DNA from: Bacillota bacterium
Lineage (GTDB): Bacteria > Bacillota > Clostridia > Lachnospirales > Lachnospiraceae
Direction: 5' to 3'
Assembly: GCA_023439125.1 (NCBI GenBank)
Contig: JAEXOU010000015.1
Coordinates: 1-64,000, forward strand
DNA length: 64,000 bases
Each line of letters begins with the position of its first letter. Position 1 is the stretch's first letter. Of this stretch, positions 7,872 through 15,878 are shown one piece after another. A program made the position numbers and the translations under genes. The notes below the pieces were generated by a model. It saw only the letters and a program-made list of their open reading frames with translations, ran no database searches and was not told where the DNA came from.

Positions 7872-8750
7872 CTACACTTTCTCAATTCTTTTACTGCCTA
7901 AAATTCCTGATGGTTTTACCAAAAGAACAAGTACAAGAACACCAAATACAATGGCATCTGTCAGCTCAGATGGAAGATAACACTTGAATATACTTTCAAT
8001 AACACCAAGCAAAATTCCACCAACCATTGCACCTGGAATGCTTCCGATCCCACCCAAAACAGCGGCTACGAATGCTTTAATACCTGGTAATGCACCTAAC
8101 GTTGGTTTTACAGCTAAGTATTGACAAATATATAAAATACCGGCCACTCCTGCCAGTGCAGAACCAATAGCAAAAGTCATAGAGATTGTTCTATTTACAT
8201 TGATTCCCATTAATTGTGCTGCTTGCTTATCTTCAGATACTGCTCTCATGGCACGACCAAGTTTTGTTTTCCTAATAAACAGATTGAGAACAACCATACA
8301 TATAATTGTTACAATAAATGTAACCAAGGCGATTCCCTGAATTACTACACCGCCAATATTTATCGACGGAACTTTAATAATTGATACAAAAGGACGTTGT
8401 TTCTCACCAAAAATAATTAAAGCTAAACTCTGAAGTAATAGACTGACACCTATTGCAGTGATTAAAACCGCAAGAGAAGGAGCGCTTCGCAGTGGTTTAT
8501 AAGCCCATCGCTCAACTGTAATACCTACCAATGTGCAAATTAAAATTGTAAGGATTACTGCTGGAATAGCTGGTACATTGGACTGTGTCGTTAAGATACA
8601 GATCGAGTATGCACCAACCATAATAATATCACCATGAGCAAAATTAATCATCTTCGCAATACCATATACCATAGTATATCCAATTGCAATCAAGGCAAAG
8701 ATACTGCCCGTTTGTAATCCGTTAATTAATGTTTGAAAAAACAATTCCAT
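7872..8750 (-). CDS. livH: Branched-chain amino acid ABC transporter permease LivH
   Basis: The 292-residue membrane protein starts MELFFQTLINGLQTGSIFAL, with seven to eight hydrophobic segments. The LivH hallmark AKMINFAHGDIIMVGAY lies near residues 36-52, and PLRSAPSLAVLITAIGVSLL near residues 87-106. AVLGGIGSIPGAMVGGILLG close to the C-terminus is the second conserved loop. The ATG at 8750 is chosen because AGAGGTGA precedes it by 3-4 bases; an in-frame ATG at 8780 would add ten non-homologous residues and fall at the edge of the intergenic hairpin. The livM start follows directly. Confidence 0.92.
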   Translation of the reverse strand: MELFFQTLINGLQTGSIFALIAIGYTMVYGIAKMINFAHGDIIMVGAYSICILTTQSNVPAIPAVILTILICTLVGITVERWAYKPLRSAPSLAVLITAIGVSLLLQSLALIIFGEKQRPFVSIIKVPSINIGGVVIQGIALVTFIVTIICMVVLNLFIRKTKLGRAMRAVSEDKQAAQLMGINVNRTISMTFAIGSALAGVAGILYICQYLAVKPTLGALPGIKAFVAAVLGGIGSIPGAMVGGILLGVIESIFKCYLPSELTDAIVFGVLVLVLLVKPSGILGSKRIEKV

Positions 8751-8790
8751 ACCTTCACCTCTTGTTTTTATAATAAACACTTTAGAAACT

Positions 8791-8851
8791 AATAATTTTA
8801 TTTTTACATAGGAAAATTCTCCAAATTTCTCTATGTAAAAATAAAATTATT
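8791..8851 (-). promoter_or_regulatory. Perfect 21-bp stem-loop between livJ and livH
   Basis: Positions 8791-8811 and 8831-8851 are perfectly complementary over 21 bp around a 19-base loop. It occupies the 158-base space between livJ and livH. In transporter operons a hairpin after the binding-protein gene commonly stabilises that part of the mRNA or attenuates read-through, giving more binding protein than membrane subunits. The A/T-rich stem with a U-rich strand would fit partial termination. Confidence 0.65.
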
Positions 8852-8908
8852 CCCGAAGCGAATCAACGCCCCGGAAATAATTTCACCCCTAATTCCCCTG
8901 TAAAGTAA

Positions 8909-10054
8909 TTATCTTAAGACATACTGTCCATCTTTAATCTCAATGAACTGTGCTCCCTTATTGGCATCACCATCTGCTGAGAATTTCATCTCACCAGTTA
9001 AACCAGTTACTTCCAATCCATTCATAGCTTCGATTAATTTTGCACTGTCTGTAGAGCCAGCTTTCTCAAGAGCTGCTTTCATAACATATACTGTATCATA
9101 ACCGTCTGCTGCAAATTGATCTGGAATTGCATCTTTGTTTGTCTTCTTATATGCTTCAACGAACTTCTGAACAGCATCTTCTTGTAAGCTTGCTACGAAT
9201 GGACTTAAGAAGATTGCACCTTCAAGTACACTTGTATCACTAACTTGAGCGATAACGCCATCCCAACCATCCATACCAAGGAATGGAAGCTTCATACCAA
9301 GTGCTGCTGCCTGTGTTGTTATGAATGCACAGTCATTATAGTAAGCTGGAACGAAAATTACTTGTGCATCCGTTGCTTTAATCTTTGTTAACTGAGTATT
9401 AAAATCATTAGCACCTTGTGCAAAAGCTTCGCATGCAACGATTTCCTGACCATTAGCCTGTGCTTGCTCAGTAAACGCATTCATACCACCTGTACTATAA
9501 TCATCAGAGTTATTATAGATGATTGCAATCTTTGTATATCCTAACTCCTTAGCAAGGTTTGCCATCGTGATACCCTGGAATGGGTCAGAGAAACATACAC
9601 GGAATGCATTATCATTCTCGATACATCCTGGATCAGAACCAGATGGAGTAATCTGCAAGATTCCATCTTTTAATGTTAAAGCAGTAATTGATTTACATGC
9701 ACCTGATGTTACACAACCAAGAATTGCTTGTGCACCCCAGTCCATAACGTTATTGTATGCAGTTGGTGCTATATCTGCGCTTGCTTCATCATCTTCAAAT
9801 TTCATCTCTAACTTATATGTACGATCTCCTACTTTAACACCACCTGCAGCATTAATCTCATCAATTGCAATTTGTGCACCATTCTTAACTGAAATACCGT
9901 AAGATGCTGCTTCACCCGTGAGTGGTCCAATTCCACCTATTTTAAATACATCATCACTATTACCTGCTTCTTTTGTTCCACAACCAGCCATAGATGCTAC
10001 AACCATGCCAGCTACAAGACCAAAGCTTACGAATCTCTTAAACTTCTTTCCCAT
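8909..10054 (-). CDS. livJ: Branched-chain amino acid ABC transporter substrate-binding lipoprotein
   Basis: The product has 381 residues. The start is the ATG at 10054 (MGKKFKRFVSF), with AAAGGAGA 7 bases upstream; an upstream in-frame start would spoil the signal peptide. The signal ends in the lipobox ASMAG-C25, so it should be a lipid-anchored type I periplasmic-binding protein. Family motifs include KIGGIGPLTGEAASYG at the mature N-terminus, the SGAC/ITPSGSDPG ligand loop and YNNSDDYSTGG. It is the first gene of the liv operon. Ligand is predicted to be leucine, isoleucine or valine from the operon type. Confidence 0.93.
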   Translation of the reverse strand: MGKKFKRFVSFGLVAGMVVASMAGCGTKEAGNSDDVFKIGGIGPLTGEAASYGISVKNGAQIAIDEINAAGGVKVGDRTYKLEMKFEDDEASADIAPTAYNNVMDWGAQAILGCVTSGACKSITALTLKDGILQITPSGSDPGCIENDNAFRVCFSDPFQGITMANLAKELGYTKIAIIYNNSDDYSTGGMNAFTEQAQANGQEIVACEAFAQGANDFNTQLTKIKATDAQVIFVPAYYNDCAFITTQAAALGMKLPFLGMDGWDGVIAQVSDTSVLEGAIFLSPFVASLQEDAVQKFVEAYKKTNKDAIPDQFAADGYDTVYVMKAALEKAGSTDSAKLIEAMNGLEVTGLTGEMKFSADGDANKGAQFIEIKDGQYVLR

Positions 10055-10163
10055 GTTATAAGTCTCCTTTTTCCATAAATTTTTTCCCCCTAAATGCACC
10101 ATATCATTTGATGCTTGTACATACAATAACCTCTTTTGTTATGTACTACTTTCCCGCTAGGTC

Positions 10164-10181
10164 GCTTTAATTCATTAAAGC
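10164..10181. promoter_or_regulatory. Palindrome in the livJ upstream region (candidate operator)
   Basis: GCTTTAAT-TC-ATTAAAGC is a perfect 8-bp-arm palindrome about 110 bases upstream of the livJ start. A possible minus-strand -10 (TAGAAT) lies immediately upstream of it, so the palindrome would cover the transcription start. I cannot name the regulator. It could alternatively be a small 5' RNA hairpin. Confidence 0.35.
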
Positions 10182-10197
10182 ATTCTAGTAAGAATTA

Positions 10198-10237
10198 AAG
10201 GCGTCAAAAAAGGGTGTTTCACCTTTGGACGCCTTTT
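10198..10237. terminator. Bidirectional-looking terminator between zinc-ribbon gene and livJ
   Basis: AAAGGCGTC pairs with GACGCCTTT, and AGGGTG pairs with CACCTT around a TTT loop. It lies about 24 bases after the stop codon of the minus-strand zinc-ribbon gene at 10261 and so ends that transcript before the livJ promoter region. Confidence 0.75.
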
Positions 10238-10260
10238 ATTGATAATATCATACTATTGGC

Positions 10261-10560
10261 TTAAAAATTTGTCAAGTCCCCACCACATTTATCACAAAAT
10301 TCTAGGCCTTCTAACGTGATTCCACCACAATCAGGACAAATAATCTTTTCAGGCATAATTTCACGCTCAATAATCTCATATTCACCATCCACCATATTCT
10401 CCTCTTGAGTATGATAGTCAGGTGAAATGAATCCTTTCATTGATTCGCGTTTTATTGTCTGAATTGGTTCTACTCGCGCGTTGATACTCTTTCGGTCCAA
10501 ATTTTCAATATCGACACGTTTCTTAGGGATAACACGTAGTATTTTATTAATTAGCGTCAT
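10261..10560 (-). CDS. Small protein with C-terminal zinc ribbon
   Basis: The 99-residue protein has a polar N-terminal two thirds without recognisable fold. It ends in a zinc ribbon with C78-x2-C81 (ICPDCGG) and C92-x2-C95 (FCDKCGG), close to the C-terminus. AAGGTGG stands 8 bases before the ATG. No named family is recognised. It is the last gene before a terminator and is separated from the S8 protease gene by only 72 bases on the same strand, so cotranscription with the protease is possible. Confidence 0.65.
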   Translation of the reverse strand: MTLINKILRVIPKKRVDIENLDRKSINARVEPIQTIKRESMKGFISPDYHTQEENMVDGEYEIIEREIMPEKIICPDCGGITLEGLEFCDKCGGDLTNF

Positions 10561-10632
10561 ACTTTAATCCACCTTATAATTAATCACGTTAATTATATCC
10601 ATATTATAGCAAAAACGCAAGAGTTACATAAG

Positions 10633-12351
10633 TCATAAAGTAGTTCTTAAACTTTCAAATGCGCCAAACACATCAAGTGTCCCATACCCAAATTCACGAT
10701 TAGGATACGTCCCTTGCGTACGTTTTGCTCCCTTTATCATTAAAGCTTTAATATCTGACGTGTTAAAAAATACATTGTTTTGTCTTACCACTCCCCATTC
10801 CATCATCAAGGCTGCTGCGCCAGCGGCTTGAGCCGCTGCAATACTCGTGCCACTTCGTGCGCGAAACTGATTTCCTGGTAACGGTCCGAAGATATTAACA
10901 CCTGGCGCTGTAATGTCTGGCTTTATCCTACCACTTCTTGTATAGCCTCTACCAGAATTAATAAAAATCGAATTGTCCACATGATTAAATGCCGCAATTG
11001 TTATTACTTGTTGTGCATTCCCTGGATCCGTAATTGTAATATCCGGATCAGGCTGAATAAATTGTGTATTCGCACTTAAGAATTCTTTAATTGGTAACCA
11101 TAAATCATATGGACTATTAAATGTTTGTTCTGGAAATACGCGTACCTTCCAGATTCCTTGTGTTGGTTTCTCAAACCGAATAAAGATTAATTCATCTCCC
11201 GTCCTCAACTCAAGGATCCGATACCCAACATAAATTACCGTTGGCTCAAATAGAAAGGTTACTACTTGATTATTATTGACTCGAGATGGAATCTTTTGAA
11301 TAAATTCACCACTTGGAGAAATAAATCCAACCGAAAAGACACTGGGGGCACTCGCCCAAAGTTCAAGAGTAAACCCATTTTCTTGAGCACCAACATTAAT
11401 TTCTACATCTTGATATTCAGCATCATTTTGCATTGTATTTCGATAATGTGAACTATAATTTGCTTCATTACCAGTTGGAACAATAATACAAGTACGAGGA
11501 TTGTCAGAAGCTTGAGTTAAGAATTCATCCAATATGCCTTTACCTTCATGTCCACCAGCATTCGTCCCTAACCCAAGACAGATAATCAATGGACGATTTG
11601 CCTCACGAGCTTTTACTAGAAGATATTTAACCCCTAGTACAATGTCTGTTTCCTGATAACTTTCTGCATTCTGATTAATAAAATAGTATTCACGAAAAAG
11701 AGATTTACTTTGTTTTAGCTTAACCATAATAATCTCAGATGAAGGTGCTACACCAGTAAAATCATTCGCATCATCGATATTACCTGCTGCCACACCAGCC
11801 ATGAATGTTCCGTGTCCATTCGTATCCGTGCTTGGAACAACGGAAAGTGGTTGACTACTAGCTAATGCTGAATTAATCTGTTCTTTCGTATACTCTGTTC
11901 CGTATAAAAATCCATTTGGTGATTTCCCAGTTTGTATCGTCTGATCCCAGATACTATAGATTCTTGACATATTATCTGTATTCTTGAAAATGGAATGATT
12001 ATAGTCAATTCCTGTATCTACAAAGCCGATCAATACACCTTGGCCTAACAAGCCAAGGTAAGCTTGACTACGCACTTTTTGAACACCTATATTTTCTATA
12101 TTAGTCGTATCCATAAGTCCATAAAGTTTCGGGAAAGCACTGTAGATAAACCCATAACGAATTACATTCTGTCGATTCGTAATTCGTACATTAACAATTG
12201 CATACTTACCATCAAGGATTTGAACACATTCTGCTCCAAGCTCCTTTTTCATTTCCTCCTCAGTGCCACTTACGGAAACAAAGAAATCTCCATAATCTTC
12301 TGACATAATAGCTTCACGACAACTTGCTATCTCTTGGTCTGATAAGTCCAT
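10633..12351 (-). CDS. S8 family serine peptidase (Csp-like subtilase)
   Basis: The 572-residue subtilase has an intact triad: D112 in GFVDTGIDY, H180 in NGHGTFMAG and S503 in SGTSIAAAQ, with oxyanion Asn around N295 (PTGNEAN). The order is N-terminal prodomain-like region (1-95), catalytic part 1 (about 96-300), a long beta-rich insert (about 310-440) and catalytic part 2. An insert of this type occurs in clostridial Csp germination proteases, which process the cortex hydrolase SleC. No signal peptide is visible. Neighbours are not sporulation genes, so a germination role is an inference from family only. Confidence 0.85.
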   Translation of the reverse strand: MDLSDQEIASCREAIMSEDYGDFFVSVSGTEEEMKKELGAECVQILDGKYAIVNVRITNRQNVIRYGFIYSAFPKLYGLMDTTNIENIGVQKVRSQAYLGLLGQGVLIGFVDTGIDYNHSIFKNTDNMSRIYSIWDQTIQTGKSPNGFLYGTEYTKEQINSALASSQPLSVVPSTDTNGHGTFMAGVAAGNIDDANDFTGVAPSSEIIMVKLKQSKSLFREYYFINQNAESYQETDIVLGVKYLLVKAREANRPLIICLGLGTNAGGHEGKGILDEFLTQASDNPRTCIIVPTGNEANYSSHYRNTMQNDAEYQDVEINVGAQENGFTLELWASAPSVFSVGFISPSGEFIQKIPSRVNNNQVVTFLFEPTVIYVGYRILELRTGDELIFIRFEKPTQGIWKVRVFPEQTFNSPYDLWLPIKEFLSANTQFIQPDPDITITDPGNAQQVITIAAFNHVDNSIFINSGRGYTRSGRIKPDITAPGVNIFGPLPGNQFRARSGTSIAAAQAAGAAALMMEWGVVRQNNVFFNTSDIKALMIKGAKRTQGTYPNREFGYGTLDVFGAFESLRTTL

Positions 12352-12424
12352 AATTTTTCACCGCAGGAATATTCCTTACATCTTATGTCCTAAGGCTAGT
12401 ATCTATTCTAGTAAAATACAATAC

Positions 12425-13402
12425 CTAGTTGCCAATCACCCAAAAAGGCCCATTTGCTCCCGCCCAAGATTTTGCTTCATTTACGATTTGAGTTAATTTC
12501 CATGTTTTATCCGTATTCTCTTGGCTATTTGGATCTGCTACATATACCATATCATCTTCGGTAATACCACGAAGTACAATAAAGTGACCGCTCCTCGTAA
12601 AGTTACCTTTTCCCATTAGAGCTATTATTAGCTTCCCCTCTGAAAGCGCTGTTCTCAATTTACTTGCCACACCTTCTGTATTCTGCACACCTATAGCATT
12701 CAGCCCAAAAGCAGTTGCTGCTTCCGGAATTAAGTTATGAAGAGAGCCTTGTCCCGAAAACCAATAGCCCTTCTCATATGCCCATGCACACATTTGCACT
12801 GGATCAATCTTGATATCGGTTAAGCTAGAAATAACAATCGATAAAGAAGTAGGCCCACAACCATACTCCTCTATCGTATCCGTTCCTCCGTAATATGAAC
12901 TAGCCCAACGAGAGTCCGTTTGCATATAGAAAGTAATACTTGGAATCCCAGGTGCTTCTAAAATAGTGCCTTCCTGTGTATTGGATAAGGAGGAGATAAA
13001 TTCTTGACTCATTCCTCGTGCAAATACAGGCACATTCTCATTCGTGTCCACGGAGTCTGTTGAAGCAACCTCCTCCATCTCTTGTTCGATGGACTCTATG
13101 TTTTCATCCTCGATTTGCTCCACAACTTGCGTTGGTGTTATCGTCGGCTCGATTGTAGGTATCAGTGTTCCTGTTGGTTCAATCGTAAGTATTGGCGTGG
13201 CATTCGTATCTGCTTGTATCTGAGGTGTAGCATTCGTATCTTCTTGCATCTGTGGCGTAGGAGTAAGATAAGAATCGAATGAAGTAACCGCTTCTTTGGA
13301 ATTCTTATTGATGAATACCCCTATTAATAGTGTCAATAGCAATGTCTGAACTAAGATAATACGATTTAATATCTTAGCTCTCGACTTACGTTTCTTTCTC
13401 AT
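12425..13402 (-). CDS. Membrane-anchored C39-like cysteine peptidase
   Basis: In 325 residues it has a basic N-terminus, one membrane anchor (about 14-32), a Thr/Pro-rich low-complexity linker (about 46-125) with two tandem DTNATPQIQ-like units, and a C-terminal Peptidase_C39_2 domain from about residue 153. The catalytic Cys is C182 in YGCGPTSLSI with upstream Q161 as the oxyanion residue, the His is H273 in SGHFIVL and the Asp/Asn is in VADPNS (D290/N292). The domain would face outwards on a flexible stalk. Substrate is unknown; a cell-surface peptidase or hydrolase is likely. Confidence 0.83.
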   Translation of the reverse strand: MRKKRKSRAKILNRIILVQTLLLTLLIGVFINKNSKEAVTSFDSYLTPTPQMQEDTNATPQIQADTNATPILTIEPTGTLIPTIEPTITPTQVVEQIEDENIESIEQEMEEVASTDSVDTNENVPVFARGMSQEFISSLSNTQEGTILEAPGIPSITFYMQTDSRWASSYYGGTDTIEEYGCGPTSLSIVISSLTDIKIDPVQMCAWAYEKGYWFSGQGSLHNLIPEAATAFGLNAIGVQNTEGVASKLRTALSEGKLIIALMGKGNFTRSGHFIVLRGITEDDMVYVADPNSQENTDKTWKLTQIVNEAKSWAGANGPFWVIGN

Positions 13403-13432
13403 GATAGCTCCTTGTTATTAGGGTAGAATTCT

Positions 13433-14845
13433 TTATATATTTTGACTCAATAAATGAGCTTTCTGGCTACCACGCATTTCTATAATTGGAGCTCCCGTTT
13501 TCTCGATATAGTCACGTGTTATTGTTACACGTCCAATCGTATCATCTTTTGGTATCTCATACATAATATCCAACATAAACTCTTCGATAATAGCACGCAA
13601 TGCTCGTGCACCTGTTTTCTTTTCCATTGCCTTTTCTGCAATAGCTTCCAAAGCAGAATTATCAAATTGTAAATCGACCTCATCCAGCGCCAATAATTTC
13701 TGGTACTGCTTTAAGATCGCATTCTTTGGCTCTACCAAGATCTTAACAAGCATTTCCTTTGTTAATCCTTCAAGAGCATACATTACTGGCAGTCTTCCTA
13801 TAAACTCAGGAATCATTCCAAATTCTCTTAAATCTTCTACCGTTACTTTTTGTAGGATATTGATGTCTTCATCATATTTATCCTTTAAGTCAGCGCTAAA
13901 ACCAATCGAAGCTTTCTTGTTTAACCTTGCCTTAATAATTTTATCAAGGTCAGGAAAAGCTCCACCACAAATAAACAGAATATTCTTCGTATTAATCGTA
14001 GTCAATGGAACCATAGCATTCTTACTAGTTGCTCCAACCGGTACTTCTACTTCACTACCTTCTAGGAGCTTAAGTAAACCTTGCTGAACTGATTCACCAC
14101 TGACATCGCGATTGTTCGTATTTTTTTTCTTTGCTATCTTATCAATTTCATCAATAAATACAATGCCACGTTCTGCACGTTCTACATCATTATCGGCTGC
14201 TGCTAATAGCTTTGATAAAACACTTTCTACATCGTCTCCGATATAGCCTGCTTCCGTCAGTGAGGTGGCATCCGTAATCGCGAGTGGTACATTTAATAAT
14301 TTTGCAAGTGTCTTTACAAGATAAGTCTTTCCGCAACCAGTTGGTCCAAGCATTAACATATTGGATTTCTCAATTTCAATTGTATCCTGTTCTTGCTTTG
14401 CAACTCTCTTGTAGTGATTATAAACAGCTACTGATATCACCTTTTTCGCATGCGCCTGTCCGATTACGAATTCATCCAATTGAGCTTTTATGACATGAGG
14501 TGCAGGAAGTTTTTTAATATCAATCGTTGCTTTCGCATCATTTTTTTCTTTCTTTGGCTCTTGTTCTTCCTTCTTCTTAAGTTTCATCTTGTTTGAAGTC
14601 TCAGGGGTAAATCCAAAGCCCATCATACTAGGATTAAAACTAGTACCATCCATAAGTGGATTATTCACATGCCCCATCGTATCAAAAGTCTTTTGCATAC
14701 AGTCGGAGCAAATGCATATATTACCTGGTACATGCATCATTTTTCCAGCTTTACTCTCTGGTCTTCTACATAAATAACAAATTTCTTCGAATTTATTTTT
14801 ATCCTCTTTGGAATTATTACCGTCCTTATTGATTTCATCACTCAT
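13433..14845 (-). CDS. clpX: ClpX-type AAA+ unfoldase with extended linker
   Basis: The 470 residues begin with the ClpX C4 zinc domain (C23-x2-C26 and C46-x2-C49). A long charged Lys/Glu-rich linker (about 55-110) follows. The AAA+ module has Walker A GPTGCGKT (167-174), pore loop GYIGDDVE (200-207), Walker B IVFIDEIDKI (228-237) and the ClpP-docking IGF loop at 314-316. Standard ClpX is about 410-430 residues, so the linker is unusually long. No clpP or tig lies beside it, so it may be a second ClpX paralogue. The IGF loop argues that it still docks on ClpP. Confidence 0.88.
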   Translation of the reverse strand: MSDEINKDGNNSKEDKNKFEEICYLCRRPESKAGKMMHVPGNICICSDCMQKTFDTMGHVNNPLMDGTSFNPSMMGFGFTPETSNKMKLKKKEEQEPKKEKNDAKATIDIKKLPAPHVIKAQLDEFVIGQAHAKKVISVAVYNHYKRVAKQEQDTIEIEKSNMLMLGPTGCGKTYLVKTLAKLLNVPLAITDATSLTEAGYIGDDVESVLSKLLAAADNDVERAERGIVFIDEIDKIAKKKNTNNRDVSGESVQQGLLKLLEGSEVEVPVGATSKNAMVPLTTINTKNILFICGGAFPDLDKIIKARLNKKASIGFSADLKDKYDEDINILQKVTVEDLREFGMIPEFIGRLPVMYALEGLTKEMLVKILVEPKNAILKQYQKLLALDEVDLQFDNSALEAIAEKAMEKKTGARALRAIIEEFMLDIMYEIPKDDTIGRVTITRDYIEKTGAPIIEMRGSQKAHLLSQNI

Positions 14846-14950
14846 CCTACGAGTCTCCTCTCTATACCTAATCGGCGAATGCCGAATGAATCATAATTTA
14901 TTTATATCCTATCAGAAATTAATGAATTAGTAAATCACAAACACTTGCTT

Positions 14951-15352
14951 TTAACTTTTCTTCATAAATTCAGTATTACATTTTGGGCAACGAATCATAA
15001 TCTTGCCCTTTCCTTTTGGAACGCGAATCTTTTGCTTACATTGAGGACAAGCAAAAATACGGTGAGTCTTACTAGTTTCTTTTTTATACTTTACTTTACT
15101 GAAGAAATACTTTATTTTACCCACTTGCTTAGTATAAATCTGGTTTTCTTTATATCTTGCTTGAAAATTCCTTGAGAGCATACGAATGTTACAAAGAATT
15201 AATAAAGCGAAACCAATCGCATAAAATACTGTGTGAAAAACAAACATTGATAAAACTAAAAATCCTATGGAACCAAATAGCATCGCTCGATTTAATTGAT
15301 CAGTACCATATCGCCCAACCATAAATTGAGCCATTTTTTCTCGCCATCTCAT
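14951..15352 (-). CDS. Two-TM protein with C-terminal zinc ribbon
   Basis: The 133-residue protein has two adjacent hydrophobic segments (about 24-40 and 43-56), a basic Lys-rich linker and a C-terminal zinc ribbon with C102-x2-C105 and C122-x2-C125. Both termini should be cytoplasmic if the two segments form a hairpin. This is the fourth small zinc-ribbon protein in the first 16 kb. No function can be given. Repeat C1 lies about 100 bases beyond its start codon. Confidence 0.68.
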   Translation of the reverse strand: MRWREKMAQFMVGRYGTDQLNRAMLFGSIGFLVLSMFVFHTVFYAIGFALLILCNIRMLSRNFQARYKENQIYTKQVGKIKYFFSKVKYKKETSKTHRIFACPQCKQKIRVPKGKGKIMIRCPKCNTEFMKKS

Positions 15353-15455
15353 ATTATTCTACCTCCTACATTAAACCAGTGTGTCACTTCTAAGAATTAC
15401 TATTTAGTAACCATACTAATCTTTCTTCTGCGATTATTCAAATTAAAATTTCATA

Positions 15456-15519
15456 AAAAAGTGTTTTGCTTTGCAAAACACTTTCGCCAAGCGCGATAGC
15501 GTAAGCGACAGTATGATTA
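15456..15519. repeat. Family C hairpin repeat, copy C1
   Basis: GTGTTTTGC-TTT-GCAAAACAC (15461-15481) is the family C hairpin, followed by CGCCAAGCGCGATAGCG and GTAAGCGAC, which parallel the second half of copy C2 read on the opposite strand. It directly abuts family A copy A2. Together they fill most of the 526-base gap between the zinc-ribbon and sugar-transferase genes. Confidence 0.75.
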
Positions 15520-15784
15520 GGGTGTCAAAAGTACTTTTTATTATTTCATTTGTCATTTTGCACATATATAGACTTGCTAAATATGGGATGACCAACATAA
15601 TTTAGGAGCATACTGTTATGAAGTCGTCGGTACTTAGGGCCTGTATTTTAGGCCCTTACGTACCGTTACGAACTTCATTCAAGCGAAAGCGTGTTGCGTA
15701 TAAATTATGTTGGTCATCACATATTCATAACATTTCTTTGTACAAAATGACGTCAGGTTCCTTTCTTAAGTACTTTTGACACCC
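15520..15784. repeat. Family A palindromic repeat, copy A2 (with extended arms)
   Basis: This is the most complete family A copy. Outermost perfect 17-bp arms GGGTGTCAAAAGTACTT (15520-15536) and its complement (15768-15784) enclose the TGTCATTTTGCAC (15551-15563) and GTACAAAATGACG (15740-15752) arms. Inside are the GGATGACCAACATAAT inner pair and the central GGTAC/GTACC hairpin. The paired substitution relative to A1 (ACAAACATAAT to ACCAACATAAT, with the matching change on the other arm) keeps the stem intact. Confidence 0.9.
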
Positions 15785-15878
15785 GTGTTGTGCTTTCTTT
15801 AAATAAAAAGATAAGCCATAACACTTTTGCAAAATATAATCTGCTTATTTGCCATGGCTTGTTCGCATACAAAAGGAA

